DNA of 50,376 nucleotides from an uncultured Clostridia bacterium (GCA_949841045.1 CATKXS010000009.1:1-50376), one strand, 5' to 3'; counted from the stretch's first letter, positions 30,791-41,459 are shown. Numbers and translations are program-made. The notes: generated by a model from the sequence alone, not told the origin.

Positions 30791-30887
30791 CTAATTTAAA
30801 ATTTTAAGTTGATTTTGTTCCCATCAACCAGACCATAAGGATAATCTACAAATAAAAAAACACCAAACGGTGTTTTTTAAGCATGAA

Positions 30888-31565
30888 TTATGCAAGGTCC
30901 TCATTCGAGTCACTTTCTGTCTTATCCATAATTTCAATCTTTTGGCAAGATACCTCGTACGCTACTCTATCTTCATATACGCCAGAAGATACCTCTTTCT
31001 TATATGAACGAGACTGCATACGTCCTGTTAAAGCAACTTTTGTTCCAACCTTTTGACTTTGCATATATTTGGCGTTTCTACCCCAAAGAATACAAGGAAT
31101 ATAATCTGATTTATTAAAACTTGCTCTGTTGACTGCAAGCAAAATATCACAAATTTGACGATTAAAAGGAGTTGTTCTAAACACAGGCTCTTTGCAGATA
31201 AATCCAACAAGTTCAAGTTCATTCTCATCTGCCATATCTTCGCTCTCGTTTTCAAGCACTTCTTTTACAAAGAATGAAAGTATAAGCCTGCTTCTTCCGT
31301 CAACCATTTTGTTATAGCTTCGTAGTTCTCCTATAAAGCCCACTTTATCACCGCCGTCAAGGGTGAGATTGTAAGCTTTTACAAGTTTTTCTGAAATTGT
31401 AAAGGGAAGAATGTCGCTTGCCTCTGAAAGACGTTCTACGACAATTTTGCCTTCATAAAAATTTTCGTCTTCAATTTTGTATTGAATTTCTGCTTTTTCA
31501 AGGAGAGTGCCCCTAATTTTTCCTTTATTGTTTGGTTTTGCAATTGCTGTTGTAATATTTTCCAT
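30888..31565 (-). CDS. SSB-like protein with two OB-fold regions
   Basis: ENELELVGFICKEPVFRTTPFNRQICDILLAVNRA...DYIPCILWGRNA..VGTKVALTGRMQSRSY. Confidence 0.75.
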   Translation of the reverse strand: MENITTAIAKPNNKGKIRGTLLEKAEIQYKIEDENFYEGKIVVERLSEASDILPFTISEKLVKAYNLTLDGGDKVGFIGELRSYNKMVDGRSRLILSFFVKEVLENESEDMADENELELVGFICKEPVFRTTPFNRQICDILLAVNRASFNKSDYIPCILWGRNAKYMQSQKVGTKVALTGRMQSRSYKKEVSSGVYEDRVAYEVSCQKIEIMDKTESDSNEDLA

Positions 31566-31632
31566 TTTCTTTTTGTTGCTCCTTTTCAATCTTATATGTC
31601 TAAATTTTAGACTGAATTTTAACTTGTGAGTC

Positions 31633-32397
31633 TTACCCTTTGTGTTGAACGCCGTTTGCATCAATTGTATAATTATCTTTGTAGACAAGCTCGCCTACTG
31701 AAGTAACTTTGTAACCATTTTTTGTAAGCCAGTCAAGCGTAAGTCTTGTAGAATCGACCACGTGGTCGGCGTTGTTATGCATTAAAATAATTGAACCATT
31801 GCCCGCCCTTTTCATAACTCTATCAGTCACTTGTGCCGCTGACAAGCCCTTCCAGTCAAGAGAGTCAACGTCCCATTGAATTGCAGTAAGTCCAAGCTCG
31901 TCACAAACTGAAAGTAATGTGTTGTTATATGAGCCATAAGGAGGTCTAAACACTTCAACTTTCTTATTTGTAATAGCAGTGATTTTGTTCATAGACGTTT
32001 CAAGTTCGCTTTTAACACTTTCTCTTGAAAGTTTTGCCATGTCAGGATGAGTGTTTGAATGCGTTCCAATTTCAAGTCCGGCGTCATCAATTGCTTTGAC
32101 CATTTCTGGATACTTATCAACCCAAAATCCCACTAAAAAGAATGTCGCAGTGCAGTTATATTCGGCTAGCACGTCTATAATTTCCTGCGTCTTATCAGCA
32201 CCCCATGCCGCATCAAAAGAGATTGCGACCTGTTTTTCATTGGTGTCAACCTTATAAACTGGAACACGTCTTGAAGATGACCCAAACCATACGAGCGCGC
32301 TCGCACCTCCTTCAAAGGAAATGCAAAGAAGTACGACAACTACCGTCATGGCTAAAAAAATTTTAATTGTTCTTGACTTAATTACACAAAATGGCAT
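31633..32397 (-). CDS. Polysaccharide deacetylase (NodB homology; PdaB-like)
   Basis: VAISFDAAWGADKTQEIID, IGTHSNTHPDMAKLS, VEVFRPPYGSYN, SIILMHNNAD. Confidence 0.92.
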   Translation of the reverse strand: MPFCVIKSRTIKIFLAMTVVVVLLCISFEGGASALVWFGSSSRRVPVYKVDTNEKQVAISFDAAWGADKTQEIIDVLAEYNCTATFFLVGFWVDKYPEMVKAIDDAGLEIGTHSNTHPDMAKLSRESVKSELETSMNKITAITNKKVEVFRPPYGSYNNTLLSVCDELGLTAIQWDVDSLDWKGLSAAQVTDRVMKRAGNGSIILMHNNADHVVDSTRLTLDWLTKNGYKVTSVGELVYKDNYTIDANGVQHKG

Positions 32398-32627
32398 TTG
32401 TAAGCCTCGCTTTTAATAATAAAATATATTTTGATTTTTTCAAATGAGAAATTTGTCCAACCACCGCGAAAAATGTAAAAACACGTAGAATTCCCCATCT
32501 GCAATATTTATATTTAACTCTGGCCTAAAAAAGAACCAAAAAAGAGCATTATGCCCTTCTTTTTTATTTAGTATTAATTTAGCATCTTTATTAAGTACCT
32601 TTCTTTTTAGTATAAAATTATCATTAA

Positions 32628-32665
32628 AAAAAGATAGAAAGATTTCCTTCCTATCTTTTTCTTAA
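32628..32665 (-). terminator. Terminator of acidic-repeat gene
   Basis: AAAAAGATAGgAAGGAAATCTTtCTATCTTTTT (minus). Confidence 0.65.
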
Positions 32666-32677
32666 ATAATATTACCA

Positions 32678-33646
32678 CTACATTTCAATATCAAGGTCTG
32701 GTATCTCTATCATACCAAATGCTTTTAATGACATATATGCTTTCGTGTAACCTTGAACTTCCACAAGTCTACTTATCGTTTCCTTGCCACCTAATCTCAC
32801 AAGTTCTCTAGCCTTAACACGTGCAATAAGTTTTAATGCATCCTTGCTATAATCCTCTTCTTCTGTATCTATTTCATTTTCTGATAAATAACCGTCAAAG
32901 AATTTTTCAAGTCCTTCAGCTGATGAGCTAGCTTTTTTAAAGTCTTTAATTATTTTTCCAATTTCGCTTTTCCCAGAAATTTTATAACCGCTAAGAAGTT
33001 TGCTAAAATACTTACTTGCAATAGGCAAAAATTCTTTATCTTTCCCAAAACTGTTTGCCCAAAACTCTAAATTTTCTTTTAATTCGTCTATCTCATTTTT
33101 GTCAATCATATAACTAAGATATTCACCATTTCCATTGACATAACCTGAACACCTGTCCTCATCAACAAAAGGGCATTCCATAACAACTTTGCCATTTTTC
33201 TTAGTAAAAATTTGAGTTTCTTCGGTCAGTTCAACTAATGGGTCGTCATCTTCAGTCTCTTCTAACTCATCTTCGTCAACTTCATCATCATTTTCATCTT
33301 CATCATAGTCATCGTACTCTTCATCTTCATCATAGTCATCATATTCGTCTTCATCATCTAAATAATCATAACTTACACCAGCTTTTTCTGCTTCAGAGAG
33401 ATTAACAATAGGATGCGTTTCGCCATCTATAGATGTATGTATTTCATCGCCTTCATCAAGATAACTCATAATAGTTTCAATGTCATCATCAGCAGAATAC
33501 CAACTTAAATCTCTTGTGCATTCAAGCACATTTTCGTCAACTTCAAATCTTTCCCTAAAATTTGGAATAATCATTTTGGAAAGATTAACGAATTTATCTT
33601 TATCTTTGCCTTTGTATTCTATTCTCCAACTTCCGTACCAGCCCAT
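32678..33646 (-). CDS. Acidic-repeat protein of unknown function
   Basis: 322 aa from MGWYGSWRIEYKG (RBS AGGAGG at 33651-33656; the ORF-track TTG start at 33667 rejected); YDDYDEDEE/YDDYDEDEN repeats. Confidence 0.75.
   Translation of the reverse strand: MGWYGSWRIEYKGKDKDKFVNLSKMIIPNFRERFEVDENVLECTRDLSWYSADDDIETIMSYLDEGDEIHTSIDGETHPIVNLSEAEKAGVSYDYLDDEDEYDDYDEDEEYDDYDEDENDDEVDEDELEETEDDDPLVELTEETQIFTKKNGKVVMECPFVDEDRCSGYVNGNGEYLSYMIDKNEIDELKENLEFWANSFGKDKEFLPIASKYFSKLLSGYKISGKSEIGKIIKDFKKASSSAEGLEKFFDGYLSENEIDTEEEDYSKDALKLIARVKARELVRLGGKETISRLVEVQGYTKAYMSLKAFGMIEIPDLDIEM
33298..33354 (-). repeat. 27-nt (9-aa) tandem repeat inside CDS
   Basis: CATCATAGTCATC at 33301 and again at 33328, encoding YDDYDEDE[EN]. 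Confidence 0.8.
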
Positions 33647-33678
33647 AAATTCCTCCTTATTTTTCAAAGCTTAATTTC

Positions 33679-33706
33679 ATTATACCCCCCCCCGAATTTT
33701 TGTCAA
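33679..33706 (-). promoter_or_regulatory. Consensus promoter with G9 homopolymer in the spacer
   Basis: Minus strand: TTGACA (33701-33706), AAAATTC+GGGGGGGGG (16-nt spacer), TATAAT (33679-33684). Confidence 0.88.
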
Positions 33707-33816
33707 GAACTTTATTAAAATATTTCAATTTTTAAATTTGCTTAATCAAAATATAATTTTCCTGTTAATTCAATATAAGAAAACACTCAATAAATCTCAT
33801 ATTGTTCTTTCGTACC

Positions 33817-33851
33817 TAAAAAAAGGAGCATAATGCTCTGCCCCTTTTTTA
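33817..33851 (-). terminator. Terminator of topoisomerase A-subunit gene
   Basis: AAAAAAGGGGCAGAGCATTATGCTCCTTTTTTT (minus). Confidence 0.65.
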
Positions 33852-33863
33852 TAGTATTTAATA

Positions 33864-36350
33864 TTATATAAGTTTCTTTATTGATATAAAGTTTTTCTTT
33901 ATTATTTCATTACCACTCGCCGTTCTTTCGCTGTTTGGAAGTTTCTTTGTGTCAAGTGGAAGCACCATAAGACCAAAGTCAACCGCAAGAGTAATATTGC
34001 CATCTGCCGAAGTTGCAAAAGCAACGCCTTGACAACCCTTAGCAAAGTTTACATATTTTAGCCCCTTTCTGTATCTTGCTGAAACAGGGAACTCTTTTAC
34101 CTGCATCTTTTTAATATAGCCATTCTCAGTTACGACTACAACATGAGAATAGTCCACTTGAGACGCAAAAATCACATAATCGTCATCATCAACATTCATG
34201 CCTTTTACGCCACCAGAAATTCGACCTTGTGTTGGAATATCTGTCTTTTCAAAGTTAAGCGACATACCATTCTTTGTAAGCATGAGAATACTTCCGTCCT
34301 TTTTCTCATATTCAACAGAAATAACTTCATCACCTTCACCTAATTTACAAACCTGATAGAATGGCTTGGTAATAATAAGCTCCTCTGCGCTGCTCTTTTT
34401 AACCATACCTTTCTTGGTCATAAAAAGTATTTCGCCCTCATTCTTCGCTTTTACAAATGCAACAGGCATTTCATTAAAGGTAACGCTCTTATCAATTGAA
34501 AGTAAACTAGCCCCCTTATCTCTCCATTTGCATTCGGCAATATCAGATACTTTGACTTTTAGTGCATTACCCAAATTGGTGAAGATTAAAACATGCTCGT
34601 TTGAAGCAATAGTTTCAACCTGAATTGGAAGGTCACCAATCGTTGTATTATCACCAATTGTCTTTTGTGACATTGCATAGTTTTTGGTTGTAACTCTCTT
34701 TACTGTACCTGAGGCAGAGATTGCAAGTACATAGTTTTTAACTTCTTCCTCTTCTTCGTCTTTCATTGCTTCAAGTTTGATTTCACTAGATGACATAATG
34801 ACAGTTTTACGTTTTGTATTATAACTTCTCTTAATATCAAGAAGTTCTTTCTTAACAACTTCATATTGAAGTTTCTTAGACGCCAAAATTGCTTCGAGTT
34901 CTTTAATTCTAGCTTTTAACTCTCTAAGTTCTTCTTCAAGTTTTTCAACTTCGAGGTGAACAAGTCTTGCAAGACGCATATCAAGAATGGCTTGAGCCTG
35001 CTTTTCAGACAAGTTGAATCTATCGCGCAGTCTTTGTTTTGCTTCAGAAGTAGTAGAAGACTTTTTGATAATTTTAATTACATCATCAATGTTTTTAATA
35101 GCAATTAAAAGACCTTCGACAATATGTGCACGTTCTTTTGCCACATTTAAGTCAAATTTGGTTCTTCTTACAATAATTTCTCTTTGATATTGAGCATAAT
35201 AAGAAACAATATCAAGAAGACTCAAAAGTCTTGGTTTGCCATCTGCAATAGCAACCATATTGATACCATATGAGATTTGAAGATTTGTTGATTTAAACAA
35301 ATATTCAAGAATTTTTTGTGGGTCTGCGTCCTTTTTTAGCCTTATTACCCCTCTCATACCAGTTCTATCAGACTCATCACGAATTTCAGTAATCGCCGCA
35401 AGTTTGTCTTTATTTGACTCTTTAAGTTCGGCAATCTTTTGAAGGAGTTGAGCCTTGTTTACCTGATATGGAATTTCAGTGATTATGAGCGAACTTTTGT
35501 CCCCATTCTTTTCAATGGCAACTTTTGACCTGATGAGGATTTTGCCTTTGCCAGTTTTATATGCTTGTTCAAGCCCCCCGTCTGGTGAAATTATTATACC
35601 GCCAGAAGGAAAATCTGGAGCCTTAATGATTTTCATTAATTCTTCAGCTTTTATATTTGGATTGTTTATATAAGCAACAACGCCGTCAATAGTTTCACCT
35701 ACGTTATGAGGTGGAATGTTTGTTGCAACACCTACTGCAATACCATAAGCGCCGTTAATCAGAAGGTTTGGGAATCTTCCAGGAAGCATATCTGGCTCTT
35801 TGAGTGAGTCGTCAAAGTTTAAACTCCACCTTACAGTATCTTTCTCAAGGTCACGCATAAGTTCAAGAGCAAGCGGTGTCATTCTCGCTTCAGTGTAACG
35901 CATAGCAGCAGGGCTATCCCCGTCAACAGAACCAAAGTTACCATGTCCGTCAACAAGTGGCGCTCTAAGTGTCCACTCTTGAGCCATACGACACATTGCA
36001 TCATAGACAGAAGTATCTCCATGTGGGTGATATTTACCAAGACAGTCACCAACAATTCTGGCAGATTTACGATATGGCTTGTCTGGCGTAACACCAAGTT
36101 CGAGCATAGCATAAAGAATACGGCGTTGAACAGGTTTAAGTCCGTCTTCAACACGAGGAAGAGCTCTATCCATAACGACATGTTCGGTATAAGGAATCAT
36201 TGACTCGTGAAGCACGTCACTGATGTTTTTATAGATGATACCCTTTTCACCTTCATCGTCAGAACTTTGAGGAATTACCTCCTCTTTTGGAGTTGCATTT
36301 TCATCTTCAATATTCATTTTTGACTGCTCAATATTTTCATCGTTTAGCAT
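33864..36350 (-). CDS. Type IIA DNA topoisomerase A subunit (GyrA/ParC)
   Basis: [74 protein letters not shown]. GyrA-versus-ParC assignment not resolved. Confidence 0.93.
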   Translation of the reverse strand: MLNDENIEQSKMNIEDENATPKEEVIPQSSDDEGEKGIIYKNISDVLHESMIPYTEHVVMDRALPRVEDGLKPVQRRILYAMLELGVTPDKPYRKSARIVGDCLGKYHPHGDTSVYDAMCRMAQEWTLRAPLVDGHGNFGSVDGDSPAAMRYTEARMTPLALELMRDLEKDTVRWSLNFDDSLKEPDMLPGRFPNLLINGAYGIAVGVATNIPPHNVGETIDGVVAYINNPNIKAEELMKIIKAPDFPSGGIIISPDGGLEQAYKTGKGKILIRSKVAIEKNGDKSSLIITEIPYQVNKAQLLQKIAELKESNKDKLAAITEIRDESDRTGMRGVIRLKKDADPQKILEYLFKSTNLQISYGINMVAIADGKPRLLSLLDIVSYYAQYQREIIVRRTKFDLNVAKERAHIVEGLLIAIKNIDDVIKIIKKSSTTSEAKQRLRDRFNLSEKQAQAILDMRLARLVHLEVEKLEEELRELKARIKELEAILASKKLQYEVVKKELLDIKRSYNTKRKTVIMSSSEIKLEAMKDEEEEEVKNYVLAISASGTVKRVTTKNYAMSQKTIGDNTTIGDLPIQVETIASNEHVLIFTNLGNALKVKVSDIAECKWRDKGASLLSIDKSVTFNEMPVAFVKAKNEGEILFMTKKGMVKKSSAEELIITKPFYQVCKLGEGDEVISVEYEKKDGSILMLTKNGMSLNFEKTDIPTQGRISGGVKGMNVDDDDYVIFASQVDYSHVVVVTENGYIKKMQVKEFPVSARYRKGLKYVNFAKGCQGVAFATSADGNITLAVDFGLMVLPLDTKKLPNSERTASGNEIIKKNFISIKKLI

Positions 36351-36450
36351 TTTTTCTCCTATATAACTTTTATTTTTTATTAATTTTCACTATAAAAACT
36401 TAATTTATGATTGCATATCTCTATTGTTTTTTATAAGTAGATGGGGTTTG

Positions 36451-36512
36451 AAAGCGAGCGTCCCGCGCCCTGCGAAGCGAGGCAAGGGGTGCGAGCGGAG
36501 TGCGAAGCACTT
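36451..36512. other. GC-rich intergenic island with internal repeats
   Basis: 42/60 G+C (36451-36510, hand count); TGCGAAGC at 36471 and 36501. Confidence 0.75.
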
Positions 36513-36669
36513 TTCATATTCACATCTCAAATAAATATTCAATAATTTATAAAATTAAAGCTAACATTTTTATAAAATTATCATTCTTATTTAATTCTTT
36601 AAACTCAATTTTAAAATTTGATTTTTTTTAAATGTTTAAATTGACTCTTAATTTGTTTAATACTAATCT

Positions 36670-38625
36670 TTAAATCTTTTTATAGTTTTTAAGGAAATCG
36701 TCCTCGCGGTCAAAATTAGCATGCAAGTTAATATAATTTTTTCTTGCATCTATATCATCACCCATAAGTGTTGTAACTATTTTTTCAGCTTCTGCCGCGT
36801 CATCAATGGTAACTTGAATTAAATTTCGTTTGTTTGGGTCAAGTGTAGTTTCCCAAAGCTGTTCAGCGTTCATTTCGCCAAGACCTTTATAACGTTGAAG
36901 TCCATATCCTCTTCCCACTCTGTCAATGGCAGCTGGAAGTTCGGCGTCAGAGTAAACATACTCTACATAGTCTTTCTTATAAACCTTATAAAGTGGTGGT
37001 AAACCAATGTAAACATGACCTTCATTGATAAGTGAACGCATATAGCGATAGAAGAATGTAAGAAGAATTGCTCGAATATGAAAACCGTCCTGGTCGGCAT
37101 CACTTAGAATGATAACTTTGTTGTATCTAAGTGAACTTAAATCCATATCGTCCCCCATACCAGCATTAAGCGCTGAAATAATGGTCCTAATTTCTTCGTT
37201 TGCAAGTACCTGGTCTATACGCTTTTTCTCAGCATTAAGAGGTTTTCCTCTAAGAGGAAGAATTGCTTGGAAACGTCTATCTCTTCCCTGCTTTGCAGTA
37301 CCGCCCGCAGAATCACCTTCAACTATAAACAATTCACATTGTTCACTCTTCTTTGATGAAGCAGCAGCAAGTTTGCCAACAAGATTAAAGTTTTCGGCAG
37401 CATTCTTGGCTCTAGTCATTTCTTTTGCTTTCTTAGCCGCCTCTCTGACCTTAGCTGCACCTTTTGCCTTGCCTATAATAATCTCACCAACAGAAATATT
37501 TTTCTTTTCGTTAAATAAACGTGTAAGTTCTTTTATCGTAAGTGACTCAACTAGCGTTTTAGCCTCAGGATTACCAAGCTTTGTCTTTGTCTGACCTTCA
37601 AACTGAACATTGTTCATTTTGATACTCAGTACAACTGTGATACCCTCTCTAAAATCTTCGCCAAGAAAGTTCTGTTCTTTTTCCTTTAAAAGATTGTTTG
37701 ACCTTGCAAAGTCATTCATAACTTTGGTATATGCCGACTTAAAGCCTGTCTCATGTGTTCCGCCTTCAACAGTTGGAATATTGTTGACAAAAGAGAAAGA
37801 GTTCTCAGTGTAACTATCTGTGTAAATAAATGCCACTTCAAGGTCAAACTTCTCCTCTTCAGCATGGAAATAAATAGGCTTTGAATAGAGCTTTGTTTTG
37901 CCTTCAACCAAATATTCAGCAAAGTCAGAAATACCACCTTCGTAGTGATAAACCTCTTCCCTTTGGTTAATAAGGTCATAAAGCTCAATTCTTAGTCCCT
38001 TGTTCAAAAAGGCAAGTTCGCGTGCACGAGTACAAATTGTTTCAAAATTGAATTTAATATTTCCAAACATTTCGCTATCAGGAAGGAAGTTAACCTTTGT
38101 TCCACTTAGCTTTGTCTTTCCCACTTCTTTAAGAGGCTCAATAGGAATACCGCTATGCATTTTGCCGTCTTCGCCCATAAAGGAATGAAAACCTATAAAA
38201 TACTCTTTGCCGTCTTTGTAAACAGTTACATTACACCACTTTGAAAGTGCGTTTGTAACCGAAGCACCAACGCCGTGAAGTCCGCCAGAGAATTTATAAT
38301 TATCAGTATTGAATTTACCGCCGGCATGCAAAGTTGTATAAACGACTTCAACACCCGATTTGTGAAGAGTTGGGTGCTTGTCCACAGGGATACCACGACC
38401 ATTATCTTCTACTGTTGCAGAGCCGTCAGTATTGAGTGTTATCTTAATCGTATCACCATAACCGTTTGAAATTTCGTCTATAGCATTGTCAACAATTTCC
38501 CACAAAAGGTGGTGCATACCCTTTGTTCCCGTTGTACCAATGTACATACCAGGTCTAAGTCTAACCGCATCAAGTCCTTCAAGTACGACTATGTCTTTTG
38601 CATTATAATCTTTTTGATTACTCAT
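36670..38625 (-). CDS. Type IIA DNA topoisomerase B subunit (GyrB/ParE)
   Basis: LEGLDAVRLRPGMYIGTTGTKGMHHLLWEIVDNAIDE, GGLHGVGASVTNALS, VEGDSAGGTAKQGRDR, LSDADQDGFHI. Confidence 0.95.
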   Translation of the reverse strand: MSNQKDYNAKDIVVLEGLDAVRLRPGMYIGTTGTKGMHHLLWEIVDNAIDEISNGYGDTIKITLNTDGSATVEDNGRGIPVDKHPTLHKSGVEVVYTTLHAGGKFNTDNYKFSGGLHGVGASVTNALSKWCNVTVYKDGKEYFIGFHSFMGEDGKMHSGIPIEPLKEVGKTKLSGTKVNFLPDSEMFGNIKFNFETICTRARELAFLNKGLRIELYDLINQREEVYHYEGGISDFAEYLVEGKTKLYSKPIYFHAEEEKFDLEVAFIYTDSYTENSFSFVNNIPTVEGGTHETGFKSAYTKVMNDFARSNNLLKEKEQNFLGEDFREGITVVLSIKMNNVQFEGQTKTKLGNPEAKTLVESLTIKELTRLFNEKKNISVGEIIIGKAKGAAKVREAAKKAKEMTRAKNAAENFNLVGKLAAASSKKSEQCELFIVEGDSAGGTAKQGRDRRFQAILPLRGKPLNAEKKRIDQVLANEEIRTIISALNAGMGDDMDLSSLRYNKVIILSDADQDGFHIRAILLTFFYRYMRSLINEGHVYIGLPPLYKVYKKDYVEYVYSDAELPAAIDRVGRGYGLQRYKGLGEMNAEQLWETTLDPNKRNLIQVTIDDAAEAEKIVTTLMGDDIDARKNYINLHANFDREDDFLKNYKKI

Positions 38626-38896
38626 TCTTTCTCCTTCAAATTCAAGTTTTAATTGTCTAAAATATCAAAAGTCAGAGCCAAACATCTATATGTAAAATAT
38701 TTGCATTTTGTCTAATGGATATTATAGACACAATATATATTTAAGTATAACATATTTATTTAAATTAAACAATTGTTTTTTTAAAATTAAGTCCCCTTTT
38801 TAACAAAATTATTTTAAAATATTTATACATAATTTTGTATATTTATTCATAAATAAAATCATACATATTTTCATACACTATAAAAGAGGTAAAATT

Positions 38897-39970
38897 ATGA
38901 AAGACGAACTTAAATTAAATAAAAAGACAATTGTGCTTACTGGCGGCGGCACAGCAGGCCATGTTTATCCTGCCCTTGCAGTAAAAGAAAAACTTGAAAA
39001 GGAATATGACATTCATTATATCGGCTCTAGCGGTATGGAAAAGGGAATACTCGCTAAAGAGAATAATGTAACCTATCATGAAATTGAAGCTGTCAAACTT
39101 GAACGCAAGTTGACTCTGCGAAATTTCTTAATTCCATTCAAACTTTATAGCTCCATTAAATCAGCAAAAAAACTGCTTGAAAAGATTAAGCCAGACGTGG
39201 TATTTTCAAAAGGCGGTTTTGTAGCATTGCCTGTTGTCATCGCGTCAAAGAAATTAAATATCCCAGTAGTCAGTCATGAAAGCGACTTATCAATGGGACT
39301 TGCAAATAAAATCATACTTCACTACTGTGACAAAATGTGTGTCGCTTTTAAAGAAACAGCAAAGGACAACAATAAATTTGTTTTCACAGGTCAACCTATT
39401 AGAGATAAGGTTTTGAAAGGCAATAAAAACAATCTTTCTTTTATTAGCAGTCTTGACAGAAAAAAGAAAAACTTGCTTGTAGTCGGCGGGTCAAGCGGTG
39501 CAAAGTTTTTGAATGAAATCACCATTAAAAATTTAGACGCACTCTTAAAAGAATATAATGTAATTCACATCACTGGCAAAGGCAAACAAGCCCCAAATAA
39601 TATTGACAAAAAAGGCTATATTGTAGTTGAATATGCTGACAATATGGGTGACTACCTTAACCTTGCCGACATCGTTTTATCTCGTGCAGGCTCTGGTGCT
39701 ATCAACGAATTCTTAGCCCTATCTAAACCTATGCTTTTAATTCCACTCTCAAAAGCATGTTCACGCGGTGACCAAATTGAAAATGCCAAACTCTACGCTA
39801 AACTTGGGTTTGCAGAAATGCTCGAAGAAGAAGATTATAGTGAAGCATTATTTATGCAAAAACTCAATAATTTAAACAAAAATGACAAAATTTTTATTGA
39901 AAACATGAAAAAAAGCGCCAAAAATGACGCCAGAGATAAAATTATCGAAGTAATTAAAGGGGTTCAATAA
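38897..39970 (+). CDS. murG: UDP-GlcNAc transferase MurG
   Basis: LTGGGTAGHVYPALAVKEKL, HESDLSMGLANKI, VVGGSSGAKFLNE, LSRAGSGAINEFLALSKPMLLIPLS. Confidence 0.93.
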   Translation: MKDELKLNKKTIVLTGGGTAGHVYPALAVKEKLEKEYDIHYIGSSGMEKGILAKENNVTYHEIEAVKLERKLTLRNFLIPFKLYSSIKSAKKLLEKIKPDVVFSKGGFVALPVVIASKKLNIPVVSHESDLSMGLANKIILHYCDKMCVAFKETAKDNNKFVFTGQPIRDKVLKGNKNNLSFISSLDRKKKNLLVVGGSSGAKFLNEITIKNLDALLKEYNVIHITGKGKQAPNNIDKKGYIVVEYADNMGDYLNLADIVLSRAGSGAINEFLALSKPMLLIPLSKACSRGDQIENAKLYAKLGFAEMLEEEDYSEALFMQKLNNLNKNDKIFIENMKKSAKNDARDKIIEVIKGVQ

Positions 39971-39986
39971 GTTTAGCCCCTTTTTA
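39956..39986 (+). terminator. murG terminator
   Basis: AAAGGGG-loop-CCCCTTTTT spanning the stop codon. Confidence 0.6.
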
Positions 39987-40050
39987 TTTCGGCATGCAAA
40001 AACAACGCAATTTCTTGTTTTGCTGATAATTATAATTGATTTACTCTAAT

Positions 40051-41199
40051 TTAACGAGATTTCAAAATCCTATCAAAACTTGGATAACCAAACCCTTCCA
40101 GATTTCTATTGAACGAAATAGGCTTGCAAGATGACAATATTATCCTTTTTATTTCTAATGGTGACAAAAGAGGATTGCCTTCTATTAAAAGAGCACTCAT
40201 TCCTGCAATCATTGGTGTTGCAACAGATGTTCCACTGAGGCGTGTATAACCATTGTTTCTTGCACAAGATATTATATCAACAGAGGGTGCAACAAGGTCA
40301 GGCTTGAATCTTTGAAAAGCAGGACCACGTGACGAAAAATCAGCCACTTCAAAAAACTCTTCTTTGACTTCTGCCTCCATTCGGTTATCGTTAAAACCAC
40401 CAACCGTTATAATCTGATTTGACACACCTGGACTTTTTATTGTTTGATATTCTGGTCCACTATTACCAGCCGCTGCAACAACCACAACACCCGACTTCCA
40501 AAGCGCCTCCGCCCCGCTCATAATTGGGTCATTATAGCCAAGAGGCTCACTTCCAAAACTCATACAAACAACCCTAATATTATAAGCTTTATGGTTGTTG
40601 TAAACCCATTCCATAGCCTCCAATATCTTATCGGCTGTCGCCTCGCCCTGCTTATTTAACGCCTTTAATGATATGATATTTGCCTGCGGTGCTACACCAG
40701 AAAAACGTCCGCCAGAAAGTGCACCATTGCCAGCACAAACTCCACTTACAAATGTACCATGACCATTATCGTCATATGGCAAATCCCTTTCTCCAACAAA
40801 ATCTTTAAAATAAACTATTCGCTTTTCACCCAAACAAAAATCTGCGTGTTTGTCTATGCCGGTATCAATAAAGGCGATTGTCACCCCTCTTCCAGACAAA
40901 CTTTGTTTTTCAACTCCAAGTATCTTTTTTGAAACTTCCATAAGAGTTGTTGCCTTGCTGATTGACGAAATAAACTTTACTTGTGACATGTTTGAAAGCT
41001 GTTCCACCTGCGCTCTGTCTGCTAGTACGCGAAAAGAGTTTATGAATAAATATTCATTTAAAATTCGAATGTTTTTATGTAAAAGTATATTTTTTGTTCG
41101 ATTATAGTCATGCGCAAAAATAATACATTCCCACTTTCGCCCCTCTTCAAGACTATAAGAAGATGACAAAAGCGTTTTATCAATCTTCCTTAAATTCAT
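40051..41199 (-). CDS. Intracellular S8 subtilisin-like serine protease (AprX-like)
   Basis: VTIAFIDTGIDKHADF, DDNGHGTFVSGVCAG, YTRLSGTSVATPMIAGMSALL; no signal peptide. Confidence 0.93.
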   Translation of the reverse strand: MNLRKIDKTLLSSSYSLEEGRKWECIIFAHDYNRTKNILLHKNIRILNEYLFINSFRVLADRAQVEQLSNMSQVKFISSISKATTLMEVSKKILGVEKQSLSGRGVTIAFIDTGIDKHADFCLGEKRIVYFKDFVGERDLPYDDNGHGTFVSGVCAGNGALSGGRFSGVAPQANIISLKALNKQGEATADKILEAMEWVYNNHKAYNIRVVCMSFGSEPLGYNDPIMSGAEALWKSGVVVVAAAGNSGPEYQTIKSPGVSNQIITVGGFNDNRMEAEVKEEFFEVADFSSRGPAFQRFKPDLVAPSVDIISCARNNGYTRLSGTSVATPMIAGMSALLIEGNPLLSPLEIKRIILSSCKPISFNRNLEGFGYPSFDRILKSR

Positions 41200-41459
41200 C
41201 TCAAACTTTCTAAAATCCTTTTTATATTTTCATAATCACTTTGAGGCAAACTTCCCCTTAAACTCTCAACCATATTTGAAAGAGTGTTATAATCAAAACT
41301 GCCCGAACTTTTTTGTCTAGCCACTTCCCTCATAAGTTCACTATTGAGCTGGTCTTTATTCATATCCTTCAAACTGTCGTACTTTTGTTTTAATTCTTCC
41401 TCTTGGCTCATGCCACTTGTTCTTGTTGATTGAAAATCAGATAATCTTCCCATACTCAT
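41196..41459 (-). CDS. Small conserved-looking protein upstream of subtilase
   Basis: 87 aa; 4-nt ATGA overlap with the subtilase gene. Confidence 0.6.
   Translation of the reverse strand: MSMGRLSDFQSTRTSGMSQEEELKQKYDSLKDMNKDQLNSELMREVARQKSSGSFDYNTLSNMVESLRGSLPQSDYENIKRILESLR

Noticed and set aside
33647-33667. TTG start at 33667 for the acidic-repeat gene
   Set aside because: AGGAGG at 33651-33656 is correctly spaced for ATG 33646, and the TTG would lie almost at the predicted transcription start.
35577-35582. Short C6 run in the topoisomerase gene as a second phase-variable tract
   Set aside because: Only 6 bp, inside a conserved essential CDS; too short to suggest regulated slippage.
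36440-36515. GC island as a tRNA or rRNA fragment
   Set aside because: No tRNA-like cloverleaf, T-loop GGTTCRA or rRNA motif recognised.
40383-40400. TTATCGTTAAAACC as another copy of the dispersed repeat
   Set aside because: Lies within the subtilase CDS with no hairpin; probably chance.
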